From Polyangiaceae bacterium UTPRO1 (lineage in GTDB: Bacteria; Desulfobacterota; Binatia; UTPRO1): 64,000 nt of DNA. The position numbers and the translations under genes are program-made. Below, piece after piece: positions 54,070 to 63,383 of the stretch. Below the pieces are notes generated by a model, which made no database searches, was not told the origin of the DNA, and saw only the letters and a program-made list of their open reading frames with translations. Every line of letters starts with the position of its first letter. Positions within the stretch are counted from its first letter, which is position 1. Where the stretch lies: the NCBI GenBank assembly GCA_002050235.1, contig MWST01000025.1:62001-126000 (forward strand). The letters are read 5' to 3'.

Positions 54070-56682
54070 GTGCTCCCCCGCCGCCTGCACCGTGCCGCCG
54101 GTAATCACGGCCGCGCGATCCAGGCCTCGCCGCTGCTCGCCGAGGTGGCCGCCCTCTCCGGCGATGCCGCCCTCGCCCGGCTCGAGAGCGCGGCGGCGGG
54201 CCTGGCGAGCGCAGAGGCGGAGAGCCGCCTCGCCCGCTACGGTCCGAATGTCGTCGCCCGCGACGAGCGTCACGGGCGCCTGCGCCTCTTCATTCGCGCC
54301 TGCCTGAATCCGCTCGTGCTCCTCCTCGCCCTCCTCGCGGCGGTCTCGCTCGCGACCGGCGACGCAGCCGGAGCCGCGGTCATGGGGCTCATGATCGTGC
54401 TCGGCATCGGACTCCGCTTCGTCCAGGAAGCGCGCGCCGGCGACGCGGCGGCGAAGCTCCGCGCCATGATCCGGGTCACGGCCACCGTGCTCCGCGGCGG
54501 CACGCCCGTCGAGGAGCCGCTCGACCGCCTCGTGCCGGGCGACGTCGTCCAGCTCTCCGCCGGCGACATGATCCCGGCCGACGTCCGCATCCTCGCCTGT
54601 CGCGACCTCTTCGTCACCCAGGCGAGCCTCACCGGCGAGTCGGCGGCGGTCGAGAAGGTCGCGACCGCCGCGGCCGCCGGCCCCGGACGCACCACGCTCG
54701 AGCTCGCCAACCTCTGTTTCCTCGGCACCGCCGTCGAGAGCGGCACGGCGACCGCGCTCGTCGTCGAGACCGGACCCCGCACCTACCTCGGCGGCATCGC
54801 CGCCGTCCTCGCCGACGAGCCGGAGGAGACGAGCTTCGACCGCGGCGTCACCCGCTTCACCTGGCTCATGATCCGCTTCATGGCCGTCATGGTGCCGCTC
54901 GTCTTCGTGGTGAACGGCCTCACCAAGCACGACTGGCACGAAGCGTTCTTCTTCGCGGTCGCGGTCGCGGTCGGGCTGACGCCCGAGATGCTGCCGATGA
55001 TCGTGAGCGTCTGCCTCTCGCGCGGCGGCCTCGCGATGGCGGCGAAGAAGGTGATCGTGAAGCGGCTGAACGCCATCCAGAACCTCGGCGCCATGGACGT
55101 CCTCTGCACCGACAAGACCGGCACGCTGACGCAGGATCGCGTGATCCTCCAGCGCCACTGCAACGTCGCCGGCGTCGAGGACGACCGCGTGCTCGCGCTC
55201 GCGTACCTCAACAGCCACTTCCAGACCGGGCTCAAGAGCGTGCTCGATCGCGCCGTGCTCGAACGCCGCGACGTACGCCGCGACATGAACATCCCCGACT
55301 GGCGGAAGGTGGACGAGCTGCCCTTCGACTTCACCCGCCGCCGCATGTCGGTGATCGTGGCGACGCCGGAAGGCACGCACCGCCTGATCTGCAAGGGAGC
55401 GCCCGAGGCGGTCATGGCGTGCTGCACGCGCTTCGTCCTCGACGACGAGGAGCAGCCGAGCGATCCGATGATAACCACGGACCTCCGCGAGGAGGCCGAC
55501 ACTCTCGCCCGCCAGGGCTTCCGGGTGCTGGCGCTCGCCTACCGCGACTTCCCGGCGCGCGCGGCCTACAGCAAGGACGACGAGTCCGACCTCGTGCTCG
55601 CCGGCTACGTCGCCTTCCTCGACCCGCCCAAGGACAGCGCCGCCCAGGCGGTGCGCGCGCTCGGCGCTCGCGGCGTCCGCACCAAGATCCTGACCGGCGA
55701 CAACGACGCCGTGAGCCGCCACGTCTGCGGCGCGGTCGGCCTCCCGACCGAGCGGGTGCTGCTCGGCGCCGAGGTCGAGGCGATGTCCGACGCCGAGCTC
55801 GGCGCCGCCGCCGAGGAGGCGACGCTCTTCGCCCGCATGACTCCCGCCCACAAGCGGCGCGTGATCCAGCTCCTGCAGGCGCGCGGCCACGTGGTCGGCT
55901 TCCTCGGCGACGGCATCAACGACGCGCCGGCGCTGCGCGCCGCGGACGTCGGCATCTCGGTCGACTCCGCCGTCGACATCGCCAAGGAGGCCGCCGACAT
56001 CGTGCTCCTCGAGAAGAGCCTCCTCGTCGTCGAGGACGGTGTCCTCGAGGGGCGCAAAATCTTCTGCAACATCCTCAAGTACGTGCGCATGGGCGCGAGC
56101 TCGAACTTCGGCAACATGCTGAGCGTGCTCGGCGCCAGCGCCCTCCTGCCGTTCGTGCCGATGGCGCCGATCCAGATCCTCGCCAACAACCTGCTCTACG
56201 ACTTCTCGCAGGTGCCGATCCCGAGCGACGACGTCGACCCCGAGCAGATCGCCGCCCCCCGGCCCTGGTCGATGAACGAGATCACCCGCTTCATCCTCAC
56301 CCTCGGCCCGTGCAGCTCGATCTTCGACTACACGACCTACTTCGTCCTGCTCTACGCGTTCGGCTGCTGGGATCCGGCCCGGGCGCCGCTCTTCCAGAGC
56401 GGCTGGTTCGTGGAGTCGCTGGTGACGCAGACGCTGGTGATCCACGTCATCCGCACCAATCGCGTGCCGTTCCTCCAGAGCCGCGCGAGCCCCGCGCTCC
56501 TGGCGACCACCGTCGGCATCATGCTGATCGGCCTCTGGCTTCCGACCTCGCCGCTCGCCGGCGCGCTTGGCCTGGTACCGCTCCCGCTCGCGTTCTGGCC
56601 GTTCCTCCTGGCAACGGTGCTTGCCTACCTGGCGCTCACCCAGGTCGTGAAGCGGGCCCTGCACGCGCGCGGCTGGATCTGA
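54070..56682 (+). CDS. mgtA: Magnesium-translocating P-type ATPase
   Basis: 870 residues from GTG 54070. P-type ATPase with LTGES in the actuator domain, phosphorylation site CTDKTGTLTQ and hinge GDGINDAPALRAADVGISVD. Subfamily P3B/MgtA markers: FDRGVTRFTWLMIRFMAVMV, FFFAVAVAVGLTPEMLPMIV, NAIQNLGAMDVLCTD and NNLLYDFSQVPIPSDDVD. Ten helices. It imports Mg2+ down its gradient using ATP. Only 88 bp separate it from the divergent ABC exporter, and I see no Mg-sensing leader in that space. MgtE is encoded 5 kb further on. Confidence 0.95.
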   Translation: MLPRRLHRAAGNHGRAIQASPLLAEVAALSGDAALARLESAAAGLASAEAESRLARYGPNVVARDERHGRLRLFIRACLNPLVLLLALLAAVSLATGDAAGAAVMGLMIVLGIGLRFVQEARAGDAAAKLRAMIRVTATVLRGGTPVEEPLDRLVPGDVVQLSAGDMIPADVRILACRDLFVTQASLTGESAAVEKVATAAAAGPGRTTLELANLCFLGTAVESGTATALVVETGPRTYLGGIAAVLADEPEETSFDRGVTRFTWLMIRFMAVMVPLVFVVNGLTKHDWHEAFFFAVAVAVGLTPEMLPMIVSVCLSRGGLAMAAKKVIVKRLNAIQNLGAMDVLCTDKTGTLTQDRVILQRHCNVAGVEDDRVLALAYLNSHFQTGLKSVLDRAVLERRDVRRDMNIPDWRKVDELPFDFTRRRMSVIVATPEGTHRLICKGAPEAVMACCTRFVLDDEEQPSDPMITTDLREEADTLARQGFRVLALAYRDFPARAAYSKDDESDLVLAGYVAFLDPPKDSAAQAVRALGARGVRTKILTGDNDAVSRHVCGAVGLPTERVLLGAEVEAMSDAELGAAAEEATLFARMTPAHKRRVIQLLQARGHVVGFLGDGINDAPALRAADVGISVDSAVDIAKEAADIVLLEKSLLVVEDGVLEGRKIFCNILKYVRMGASSNFGNMLSVLGASALLPFVPMAPIQILANNLLYDFSQVPIPSDDVDPEQIAAPRPWSMNEITRFILTLGPCSSIFDYTTYFVLLYAFGCWDPARAPLFQSGWFVESLVTQTLVIHVIRTNRVPFLQSRASPALLATTVGIMLIGLWLPTSPLAGALGLVPLPLAFWPFLLATVLAYLALTQVVKRALHARGWI

Positions 56683-56854
56683 GAGCGGCCGCGGCCGGAG
56701 CACCGACGCAGCCGGGGGTCGCTGCCGGTGCCGGGCGCGACGGGCGAAGACCCCGGCGGTGGCGTCCGCTCGGCGGACGTCGGGCGCCGCATCGCGCCCG
56801 TGCGACAGGCGGCTTGAGGCGCCTCCTCGGCTTTGTCATCTTCGCGCGATCGCG

Positions 56855-57919
56855 ATGGACGGCGGCAGCGACCACGACCTGCGCGGGCGCCTGGCGAGCT
56901 TCCTCGCGCGCGCGCTCGGCGCCGACGAAGTGCGGGTCGCCGCGCTCACGCGCTCGACCGAGGGCTTCTCCCAGGAGACGTTCCGCGCCGACGTGGAGAT
57001 CGGCCGCGGCGGGGCGCGCGAGGCACAGAGCTGGATCGTCAAACGCGAACCGGTGGCGGGCCTCCTCGAGCCGTACGATCTCGAGCCCGAGTTCCGCGTC
57101 CTCCACGCGCTCTCGGACGATCCCTTCCCGTCGCCGCCGACGCCGTGGTTCACGCGCGATCCCGCCGTGCTCGAACGGCCCTTCTACGTGATGCGCTGCC
57201 TCCCCGGCGAGGTGCCGATCCCGGCGCCGACCGCGGACGGGCGCGGGCCTTTCAGCGACGCGGAGCGCGGCGCGCTCGGCCCCGCGGTGGCGCGCACGCT
57301 CGCCGCCCTGCACGCAATCGACTGGCGGCAGCGCGGCCTCGACTTCCTCGGCGACCCCGGCGCGGGGAGAACCGCCGCCGCCCGCGAGCTCGAGCGCTGG
57401 GAGGCGCGCCTGCGCGCCAGCGCCCTCGCCGCCGACCCGGCGCTCACCGCCGCGCTCGTCTGGCTGCGCGCCCACGTGCCGGACTGCGGCGAGCGCACGC
57501 TCGTGCACGGCGACTACCGGCTGGGCAACTTCCTCATCGTCCGCGACGGCGCGCACTCGCAGCTCACCGGCGTCCTCGACTGGGAGATGGTCCACCTCGG
57601 CGATCCGCTCGAAGACCTCGCCTGGTGCGCCTCGCCGCTGTGGCGCGCCGGCACCGCCTACGCAGCGGCGCTACTGCCGCCCGAGGACTTCATCGCCGCC
57701 TACGCCGCTGCTTCCGGACGGACCGTCGATCCGGACCGCCTCCGCTTCTACGACGTGCTGGCGCTGGTGAAGATGATCGCCATCATGCACACGGGGATCC
57801 GTGCCTTCGCCGACGGCCGCACCGACGACCTGCGCATGGCGATCTTCGACCACCAGCTGCCGTTCCTGATGATCCTCCTCGCCACGACCCTCGACTTCTT
57901 CTCCGGAGGTGCCGAATGA
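56855..57919 (+). CDS. Phosphotransferase family protein (APH/choline-kinase fold)
   Basis: 354 residues from ATG 56855. Protein-kinase-like fold with an acyl-CoA-dehydrogenase-associated APH pattern: EGFSQETFRADVEI, catalytic loop LVHGDYRLGNFLI and metal site VLDWEMVHLGDPLEDLAW. This subtype (as in the N-terminus of ACAD10/11 and mycobacterial operons) phosphorylates hydroxyacyl-CoAs or unknown alcohols. First gene of a three-gene unit coupled by ATGA to the next. The frame extends upstream to 56759 without a sensible start. Confidence 0.85.
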   Translation: MDGGSDHDLRGRLASFLARALGADEVRVAALTRSTEGFSQETFRADVEIGRGGAREAQSWIVKREPVAGLLEPYDLEPEFRVLHALSDDPFPSPPTPWFTRDPAVLERPFYVMRCLPGEVPIPAPTADGRGPFSDAERGALGPAVARTLAALHAIDWRQRGLDFLGDPGAGRTAAARELERWEARLRASALAADPALTAALVWLRAHVPDCGERTLVHGDYRLGNFLIVRDGAHSQLTGVLDWEMVHLGDPLEDLAWCASPLWRAGTAYAAALLPPEDFIAAYAAASGRTVDPDRLRFYDVLALVKMIAIMHTGIRAFADGRTDDLRMAIFDHQLPFLMILLATTLDFFSGGAE

Positions 57920-58383
57920 TGCACATCGCGGTGGAACGCTTGCTCGACGGCGTCGTACGGACGCTCACCGAGGCCGTGCTCCCGGCAGTGACGACGCCGT
58001 ACGCGCGCGGCCAGCTCTACGCCGCCGTCGACGTGCTGCGCAATCTGCGCGACCGGGTGGAGCCGCGGGCCGATCACGCCGCCGAGGAGAGCGCGGCAGC
58101 GACCGCCGCCCTCGAGAACGCCGGCGCCGCGCTCGCCACCGCGGCGCCGGCGCTCGCCGCCGAGCTGCGGGCGGCGCTCGCGGCCGTGCCCGCGGCGCCG
58201 CCGCACGCGCGCGCCGCAGCGGCGCGCACCATCATGGCCGACGCCCTCGAAGCGCTCGCGGCGCTCCCCGCCGACGTCACCCGGGCGGCGCGGCGTCCGC
58301 TCGCCGAGCACCTCGGCGCCCAGGCGCTGCGCGACCTGGCACCGCTCAAGCCGTCGCTGCTCGCCGAGATATCGAGAGGATGA
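57916..58383 (+). CDS. Small Ala-rich helical protein in phosphotransferase operon (possibly DUF6285-like)
   Basis: 155 residues beginning in the ATGATG overlap with the phosphotransferase. All-helical and very Ala-rich (MHIAVERLLDGVVRTLTEAV, YARGQLYAAVDVLRNLRDRV). From memory, small helical DUF6285 proteins sit next to APH-family genes in acyl-CoA operons, and position and size fit, but I cannot confirm the family from the sequence alone. No signal or membrane segment. Confidence 0.65.
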   Translation: MMHIAVERLLDGVVRTLTEAVLPAVTTPYARGQLYAAVDVLRNLRDRVEPRADHAAEESAAATAALENAGAALATAAPALAAELRAALAAVPAAPPHARAAAARTIMADALEALAALPADVTRAARRPLAEHLGAQALRDLAPLKPSLLAEISRG

Positions 58384-58387
58384 TCCC

Positions 58388-59485
58388 ATGCTGACCCGCC
58401 TCGACGACTACCCGCTGCACCAGACCGCCGAGCCGATCGCGCAGCCGGCGACCGGCGACCGCAATTTCTACGACCGCTACTTCTTCAACGGCTATACGCG
58501 CGCCGGCGACCTCTTCTTCGCAGCCGCGCTCGGCGTCTACCCGAACCGCCGGGTCATGGACGCCGCCTTCAGCGTCGTCAGGGACGGCCGCCAGTGGGTG
58601 GTGCGCGGGTCGCGCCTGGCGCCGATCGAGCGCACCGAGACGACGGTCGGACCGATCACGGTCGAAGTCGTCGAGCCCCTGCGGACGCTGCGGGTGCGCG
58701 TCGCCGAGAACGCGCACGGGCTCGCCGCCGACCTCGTGTTCCGTGCCCGCACCGCCGCCATCGAGGAGCCCCGCTTCACCCACCGCGTCGCCGGCCGGCT
58801 GGTCATGGACTCGACGCGGCTCACGCAGTTCGGCACCTGGGAGGGCCGGCTCACGGTCGGCGACGCCAGCGTCGCCCTGGCGCCCGCCGCCGTGCTCGGG
58901 TGCCGCGACCGCTCCTGGGGCGTGCGCCTCGTCGGCGAGCCCGAGGGCGGCGCCCCCGGCATGCCGCCGCAGTTCTACTGGCTCTGGGCGCCGATCAACT
59001 TCGACGATGTCTGCGTGCACTTCGACGTCAACGAGGACGGCGAGGGCCGCCGCTGGCACGCCAACGGCAACCTGGCGCGCGTCGGCGACTTCACGGAGGG
59101 CGGCGTCGAATACCTCCAGGCGGTCGCGCAGCAGGTGCGCTGGCGTCCCGGCACGCGGCGCGCACGCGCCGCGAAGATCGTACTCACTCCGCACCGACGG
59201 CCGCCGCTCACCCTCGAGCTCGAACCGCTCTTCGCCTTCCAGATGCGCGGGCTCGGCTACCTCGATCCCGAGTGGGGCCACGGCATGTGGAAGGGCGAGG
59301 AAGCCGTAGGCGGCGACGTCTGGACGCTCGCCGACCTCGACCCGCTCGATCCCCGCCACGTCCACGTGCAGCAGCTCTGCCGCGCGCGCCTGGACGGCCG
59401 CGAAGGTCTGGGCGTGCTCGAGCAGCTCGTCCTGGGACCCCACGCACCGTCCGGCTTCCGCAGCATCCTCGACGGCGCCCCGTAG
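58388..59485 (+). CDS. AttH/CrtC-like lipocalin-fold protein (hydroxyneurosporene-synthase-like)
   Basis: 365 residues, 4 bp after the helical-protein stop, with AGAGGA upstream. All-beta, two-half organisation: NFYDRYFFNGYTRAGDLFFA, VVRGSRLAPIERTETTVGPI, LGCRDRSWGVRLVGEPEGG, YWLWAPINFDDVCVHFDVNED and MRGLGYLDPEWGHGMW. The RDRSWG and WAP-loop segments recall AttH/CrtC proteins, some of which hydrate carotenoid double bonds, while many have unknown roles. Genetic coupling to a phosphotransferase suggests handling of a hydrophobic alcohol or acyl compound. Function not assignable. Confidence 0.75.
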   Translation: MLTRLDDYPLHQTAEPIAQPATGDRNFYDRYFFNGYTRAGDLFFAAALGVYPNRRVMDAAFSVVRDGRQWVVRGSRLAPIERTETTVGPITVEVVEPLRTLRVRVAENAHGLAADLVFRARTAAIEEPRFTHRVAGRLVMDSTRLTQFGTWEGRLTVGDASVALAPAAVLGCRDRSWGVRLVGEPEGGAPGMPPQFYWLWAPINFDDVCVHFDVNEDGEGRRWHANGNLARVGDFTEGGVEYLQAVAQQVRWRPGTRRARAAKIVLTPHRRPPLTLELEPLFAFQMRGLGYLDPEWGHGMWKGEEAVGGDVWTLADLDPLDPRHVHVQQLCRARLDGREGLGVLEQLVLGPHAPSGFRSILDGAP

Positions 59486-59550
59486 CGCGCCGCTGCCCTG
59501 CGCGGCATTCGCCAAACGCCGCAGCGCGATGTAAGCCAGCGCTCGCCGTC

Positions 59551-60798
59551 ATGAGCAGCGATCCGACCGACTCCGACCGCAAGCCCGCTCCCGAAGAAGA
59601 CTTCGCGGCGCTGTTCGCGGCGAGCGAAGCCGCGGGAGCCGGGAGCGAACGCCGCATCCGCGCCGGCGATCTCGTGCGCGGCCGGGTGGTCGCGATCGGC
59701 GCCGAGACCGCCTTCGTCGCCATCGGCGGCAAGTCGGAGGCGGTTATCAGTCTCGCCGAGTTCCGCGATCCCGAGACCGGCGCCGCGAACATCGCGATCG
59801 GCGACCAGATCGAAGCGACGGTCACCGACGACGGCAGCCGCTCGGGCTCGATCGTGCTGAAGAAGATGCTCGGGCGCGGCGGCCACGTTCCCGGCGAGCT
59901 CGAGCAGGCCCTCGCCCACGGCATCGCCGTCGAGGGCCTGGTGAGCGGCGTCAACAAGGGCGGCTTCGACGTCCAGATCCTCGGGCTGCGCGCCTTCTGT
60001 CCGGCGTCGCAGATCGACGTCCGGCGCCGCGAAGCCGCCGCATACGTCGGCCAGCGCCTGCGGTTCCACGTCACCAAGATCGAGGGCAGCGGCCGCAGTA
60101 TCGTCGTCTCGCGCCGCCGGCTCCTCGAGGAGGAGGCGGCGCGGCTCGCCGCAACGACGTGGGAGCGCCTGCGCGTAGGCGCCACCGTCCAGGGCACTGT
60201 CACCTCGATCCGGGATTTCGGCGCCTTCGTCGATCTCGGCGGCGTCGAGGGCCTGCTGCACGTGAGCGAGCTCGGCTACGCGCGCGGACGCCACCCCTCG
60301 GAGGTCCTGAAGGTCGGCGACACGGTCGAAGCGCAGGTCGTGAAGATCGAGCCCGACGCCAAGACCGGGCAGCGACGGGTCGGCCTGTCGCTGCGCGCGC
60401 TCGCCGTCGATCCGTGGACGACCGCGGCCACGACCTTCCCGGTCGGCGCCACGGTGCGCGGCACGGTGCGGAAGCTCGAGGCGTTCGGAGCCTTCGTCGA
60501 GCTCGCGCCCGGCATCGACGGCCTGGTGCACGTATCGCGGATCGCCGCCGATCGCCGCCTCTCGCACCCGAAGCAGGCGGTTGCCGTCGGCGACGAGGTC
60601 GAGGTGACCGTGCTCGCCGTCGAGCCCGAACAGCGCCGCCTGTCGCTCTCGATGATCGAGGGCGCGCGCCGCGCCGAGGAAGCCGCCGCGCACGCCGAGC
60701 GGCAGGAAGAAGCGGCGATGCTGGCGAAGATGCAGCAGCCGCAAGGCCTCGGTACGTTCGGCGAGCTCCTGCGCCGCTCGCTCGACAAGAAGCGCTGA
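59551..60798 (+). CDS. S1 RNA-binding-domain protein, ribosomal-S1-like, four repeats
   Basis: 415 residues from ATG 59551. Four OB-fold S1 repeats: RAGDLVRGRVVAIGAETAFV, HGIAVEGLVSGVNKGGFDVQ, VGATVQGTVTSIRDFGAFVDL with GLLHVSEL, and VGATVRGTVRKLEAFGAFVE with GLVHVSRI. This is shorter than the 5-6 domains of true RpsA and has an acidic head and a Lys/Arg-ending tail. Likely binds mRNA or modulates translation. Whether it is the main S1 or a paralogue cannot be told here. A GC hairpin overlaps its stop codon. Confidence 0.88.
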   Translation: MSSDPTDSDRKPAPEEDFAALFAASEAAGAGSERRIRAGDLVRGRVVAIGAETAFVAIGGKSEAVISLAEFRDPETGAANIAIGDQIEATVTDDGSRSGSIVLKKMLGRGGHVPGELEQALAHGIAVEGLVSGVNKGGFDVQILGLRAFCPASQIDVRRREAAAYVGQRLRFHVTKIEGSGRSIVVSRRRLLEEEAARLAATTWERLRVGATVQGTVTSIRDFGAFVDLGGVEGLLHVSELGYARGRHPSEVLKVGDTVEAQVVKIEPDAKTGQRRVGLSLRALAVDPWTTAATTFPVGATVRGTVRKLEAFGAFVELAPGIDGLVHVSRIAADRRLSHPKQAVAVGDEVEVTVLAVEPEQRRLSLSMIEGARRAEEAAAHAERQEEAAMLAKMQQPQGLGTFGELLRRSLDKKR

Positions 60799-60826
60799 GC
60801 CGGCGGCGGCGACGCCCGCCGGGCTC
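60797..60826. terminator. Imperfect GC hairpin at the end of the S1-domain gene
   Basis: GAGCCGGCGG (60797-60806) pairs with CCGCC-g-GGCTC (60816-60826) with one bulged G and a 9-nt loop. It begins within the stop codon of the S1-domain gene and lies in the 59-bp gap before the convergent lemA-like gene. No U tract. Confidence 0.4.
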
Positions 60827-60857
60827 CGCCAACCGATCCTCCTCGGACCGAAGCTGG

Positions 60858-61406
60858 CTAGGTGAACTGGACCTTCGGGACCGTCCGGTGCGCGGGATCG
60901 TCGAGCTCGAAGAATTGCCGGGTGCCGAAGCCGGTCATGCCGGCGAGGAAATTGCCGGGGAACGACTGGATGGCGGTGTTGTAGTCGCGGACGGCGCCGT
61001 TGTAGAGGCGCCGCGCCAGTTGGATCTGCTCCTCGAGCTCGCCGAGCTGGGTCTGGAGCTGCCGGTAGCCGGCATCGGCCTTGAGATCGGGGTACGCCTC
61101 GGCGAGCGCGAAGAGCCGCGCGAGTCCGAGGCCCAGCGCCGATTCGGCCTGGGACCGCTCCGCTACCGTCGTCGCCGCGTGCGCCCGATCCCGGAGCGCC
61201 ACCACCCCTTCGAGAGTGCTCTTCTCGTGGGCGGCATATCCTTTTACCGTCTCCACCAGATTCGGGATCAGGTCGCCGCGGCGCTCGAGCTGCACGTCGA
61301 TCCCGCTCCAGCTCTCGTCGACCACGTTCCGCAGCCGCACGAAGCGGTTGTAGAGAACGATGACCAATAGGCCGGCGGCGGCGATTACGACTAGGAGGGG
61401 AATCAT
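60858..61406 (-). CDS. lemA: LemA-family protein
   Basis: 182 residues from ATG 61404-61406. One N-terminal helix (LLVVIAAAGLLVIVLY) anchors a cytoplasm-exposed or periplasmic helical bundle with the LemA pattern NRFVRLRNVVDESWSGIDVQ, LERRGDLIPNLVETVKGYA and YNGAVRDYNTAIQSFPGN. LemA proteins are linked to membrane stress and to HtpX-type proteases; their exact function is not settled. It lies 64 bp downstream of mgtE on the same strand, possibly co-transcribed. Confidence 0.92.
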   Translation of the reverse strand: MIPLLVVIAAAGLLVIVLYNRFVRLRNVVDESWSGIDVQLERRGDLIPNLVETVKGYAAHEKSTLEGVVALRDRAHAATTVAERSQAESALGLGLARLFALAEAYPDLKADAGYRQLQTQLGELEEQIQLARRLYNGAVRDYNTAIQSFPGNFLAGMTGFGTRQFFELDDPAHRTVPKVQFT

Positions 61407-61469
61407 GGCGTCGGTTTCGGTCCGAGGTCGACCTCTTAGGGGAATCGCGCCCGCATATCCAGGCCGCGC

Positions 61470-62780
61470 TCAGAGGAGCGTGCCGCGCAGGACCACGCTG
61501 GCGACGGTGAAGTAGATGACGAGTCCGGTCACGTCCACGAGCGTGGCGACGAAGGGCGCCGAGGCGCTCGCCGGGTCGAAGCCGAGGCGGCGCAGCACGA
61601 ACGGCAGCATCGACCCGGCGAGCGTGCCGAAGGTGACGACGCCGATCAGGCTCAAACCGACGGTGGCGGCGACCAGTGCGTAGTGCGTGCCGTAGGCGTG
61701 GAAGACGCTCTGCCAGACGAGGATCCGGACGAGGCCGATCACAGCGAGGATGCAGCCGAGCACGAGGCCGGACGCCAGCTCGCGGCGGATGACGCGCCAC
61801 CAGTCGCGCAGTCCGACCTCGCCGAGCGCCATCGCGCGGATCACGAGAGTCGTCGCCTGCGAGCCCGAGTTGCCGCCGCTGCTGATGATGAGCGGCACGA
61901 AGAGCGCGAGCACCACGGCGCGCGCGATCTCGTCCTCGTAGCGCCCCATGGCGGTCGCCGTCAGCAGCTCGCCGAGGAAGAGCGCGGAGAGCCAGCCGGC
62001 GCGCTTGCGGATCATGCTCGGGAAGCCGACGGCGAGGTAGGGAGCGCCGAGGGCCTCGGTGCCGCCGATCTTCTGGATGTCCTCGGTTGCCTCCTCGCGG
62101 ACGACGTCGACGACGTCGTCGATCGTCACCACGCCCTTCATGCGGCCGAGGGCGTCGACGACGGGCAGGGCGAGGAAGTGGTGGGCGGCGAAGAGCTTGC
62201 TCACCTCCTCCTGATCGAGGTTCTCGGGCACGGTCACGGGATCGGGGCGCATGACGTCGCGGACCCGCTGCAGCGGATCGGCGGCGAAGAGCTCGCGGAA
62301 GGACACGGTGCCGAGCAGGCGCAGGTCGGCGTCGAGGACGTAGGCGTAATAGACGCCGTCGCTGTGCTCGCGCGCGAAGCGGTGCAGGTACGCGAGGACC
62401 TCGGCGACCGACATCTCCGGGCGCAGGCGCGCGTAGTGCGGATTCATGAGGCCGCCCGCCTGGTCCTCGGCGTAGGCGAGGAGCCCCGTCACCTCACCGC
62501 GGGTGGCCGGATCGAGGAGCCCCAGCAGCGCCGCCCGATCCTCGGCCGGCGCCTCCTGCAGCAGGTCGGCGACGTCGTCGGGAGCGAGCAGCCGCAGCCA
62601 CATGCGGCGCTCGGCCGGCTCCATGTTCACCACGAGCTCCGCCTGATCGCGGGTCGGCAGGGTGAGGAAAAGGTCTTCGGCCTCGGGGCGCGGCAACAGC
62701 GCCACTGCTTGCAGCCGCTCCGTCGTATCGAGCAGAGGCCACGCCTCGACCAGATCGTCGTGCGTGATCGTATCCGTCAT
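61470..62780 (-). CDS. mgtE: MgtE magnesium channel/transporter
   Basis: 436 residues from ATG 62778-62780. N-domain superhelix (AEDLFLTLPTRDQAELVVNM, WLRLLAPDDVADLLQEAP), two CBS domains (~135-255, MRPDPVTVPENL and MKGVVTIDDVVDVVREEAT), a plug helix, and a five-helix pore (~270-436) with ISSGGNSGSQATTLVIRAMALGEV and SAPFVATLVDVTGLVIYFTVA. Gated by intracellular Mg2+ through the CBS/N domains. Length matches characterised MgtE (~450). Confidence 0.95.
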   Translation of the reverse strand: MTDTITHDDLVEAWPLLDTTERLQAVALLPRPEAEDLFLTLPTRDQAELVVNMEPAERRMWLRLLAPDDVADLLQEAPAEDRAALLGLLDPATRGEVTGLLAYAEDQAGGLMNPHYARLRPEMSVAEVLAYLHRFAREHSDGVYYAYVLDADLRLLGTVSFRELFAADPLQRVRDVMRPDPVTVPENLDQEEVSKLFAAHHFLALPVVDALGRMKGVVTIDDVVDVVREEATEDIQKIGGTEALGAPYLAVGFPSMIRKRAGWLSALFLGELLTATAMGRYEDEIARAVVLALFVPLIISSGGNSGSQATTLVIRAMALGEVGLRDWWRVIRRELASGLVLGCILAVIGLVRILVWQSVFHAYGTHYALVAATVGLSLIGVVTFGTLAGSMLPFVLRRLGFDPASASAPFVATLVDVTGLVIYFTVASVVLRGTLL

Positions 62781-62954
62781 CGCCCCGTACCTCCTCCGCC
62801 ACCCGCGGCGGAACGAGGCGACCCGCGCGTGGCGACTAGTAGACCGCTGTCGATCGGCGGCACACGCCGCCCTGACGACTCGGGCCGTCGCTCGTCATGG
62901 TCGCGGACATATCCACGTCTGCCGCCGGCTGCAACGCATCCCCGGAGGCCGGCG

Positions 62955-63383
62955 TCACTCGAGGGCCGCGCGCGCCGCTATCGGGTCGACGAGCGGCGCC
63001 GCCCGCCCGGCGGCGACCTCCTCGGCGCTGAAGCCTGCCGGCGTCCGGTTGCCGAAGTTGACGAAGATCCAGTCGAGGAGCGCGGCCAGACGGGCGTCCG
63101 AGAGCGGCGCGTTGGTGACCCCGGGCACGCGCACCAGGTAGGCGCGTCCGCCCGGCCGCGCCAGCAGGCGATCGAGGCCGCGGAGCGCCGGCACGTGCTC
63201 CGAGCCCGAGCCGTCGAGCGCGTGGCAGCCGCCGCAACTGAGGAGGTAGTCGTGCACCGCAAGGGCATCGGCGGCCGCGTCCCGCGCCGCTACCGGCTCG
63301 GGAGCGGACCGGTCCGCAGCCGCAGCGGGCGCCGGGAGCGCGAGGCCGATGGCGAGCAGCGCGGCGGCGAGAGCACGCCGCAT
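62955..63383 (-). CDS. Small periplasmic c-type cytochrome encoded with methylamine dehydrogenase
   Basis: 142 residues from an ATG overlapping the mauA stop (ATGA, 63380-63383 region). Signal peptide RRALAAALLAIGLALPAPAAA. One heme site C-x2-C-H (LLSCGGCHALDGSG), and a downstream Met candidate is lacking; the GFSAEEVAAGR C-terminal helix is class I-like. In aromatic-amine and some methylamine dehydrogenase clusters a cytochrome follows the small subunit. Here it probably accepts electrons from the enzyme in place of amicyanin. A variant of the cytochrome from the aau cluster is possible. Confidence 0.85.
   Translation of the reverse strand: MRRALAAALLAIGLALPAPAAAADRSAPEPVAARDAAADALAVHDYLLSCGGCHALDGSGSEHVPALRGLDRLLARPGGRAYLVRVPGVTNAPLSDARLAALLDWIFVNFGNRTPAGFSAEEVAAGRAAPLVDPIAARAALE

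Noticed and set aside
54783..56703. Long minus-strand frames opposite mgtA that look like His/Glu/Asp-rich proteins.
   Set aside because: Antisense reflections of the mgtA codons; no start signals, and mgtA itself is unmistakable.
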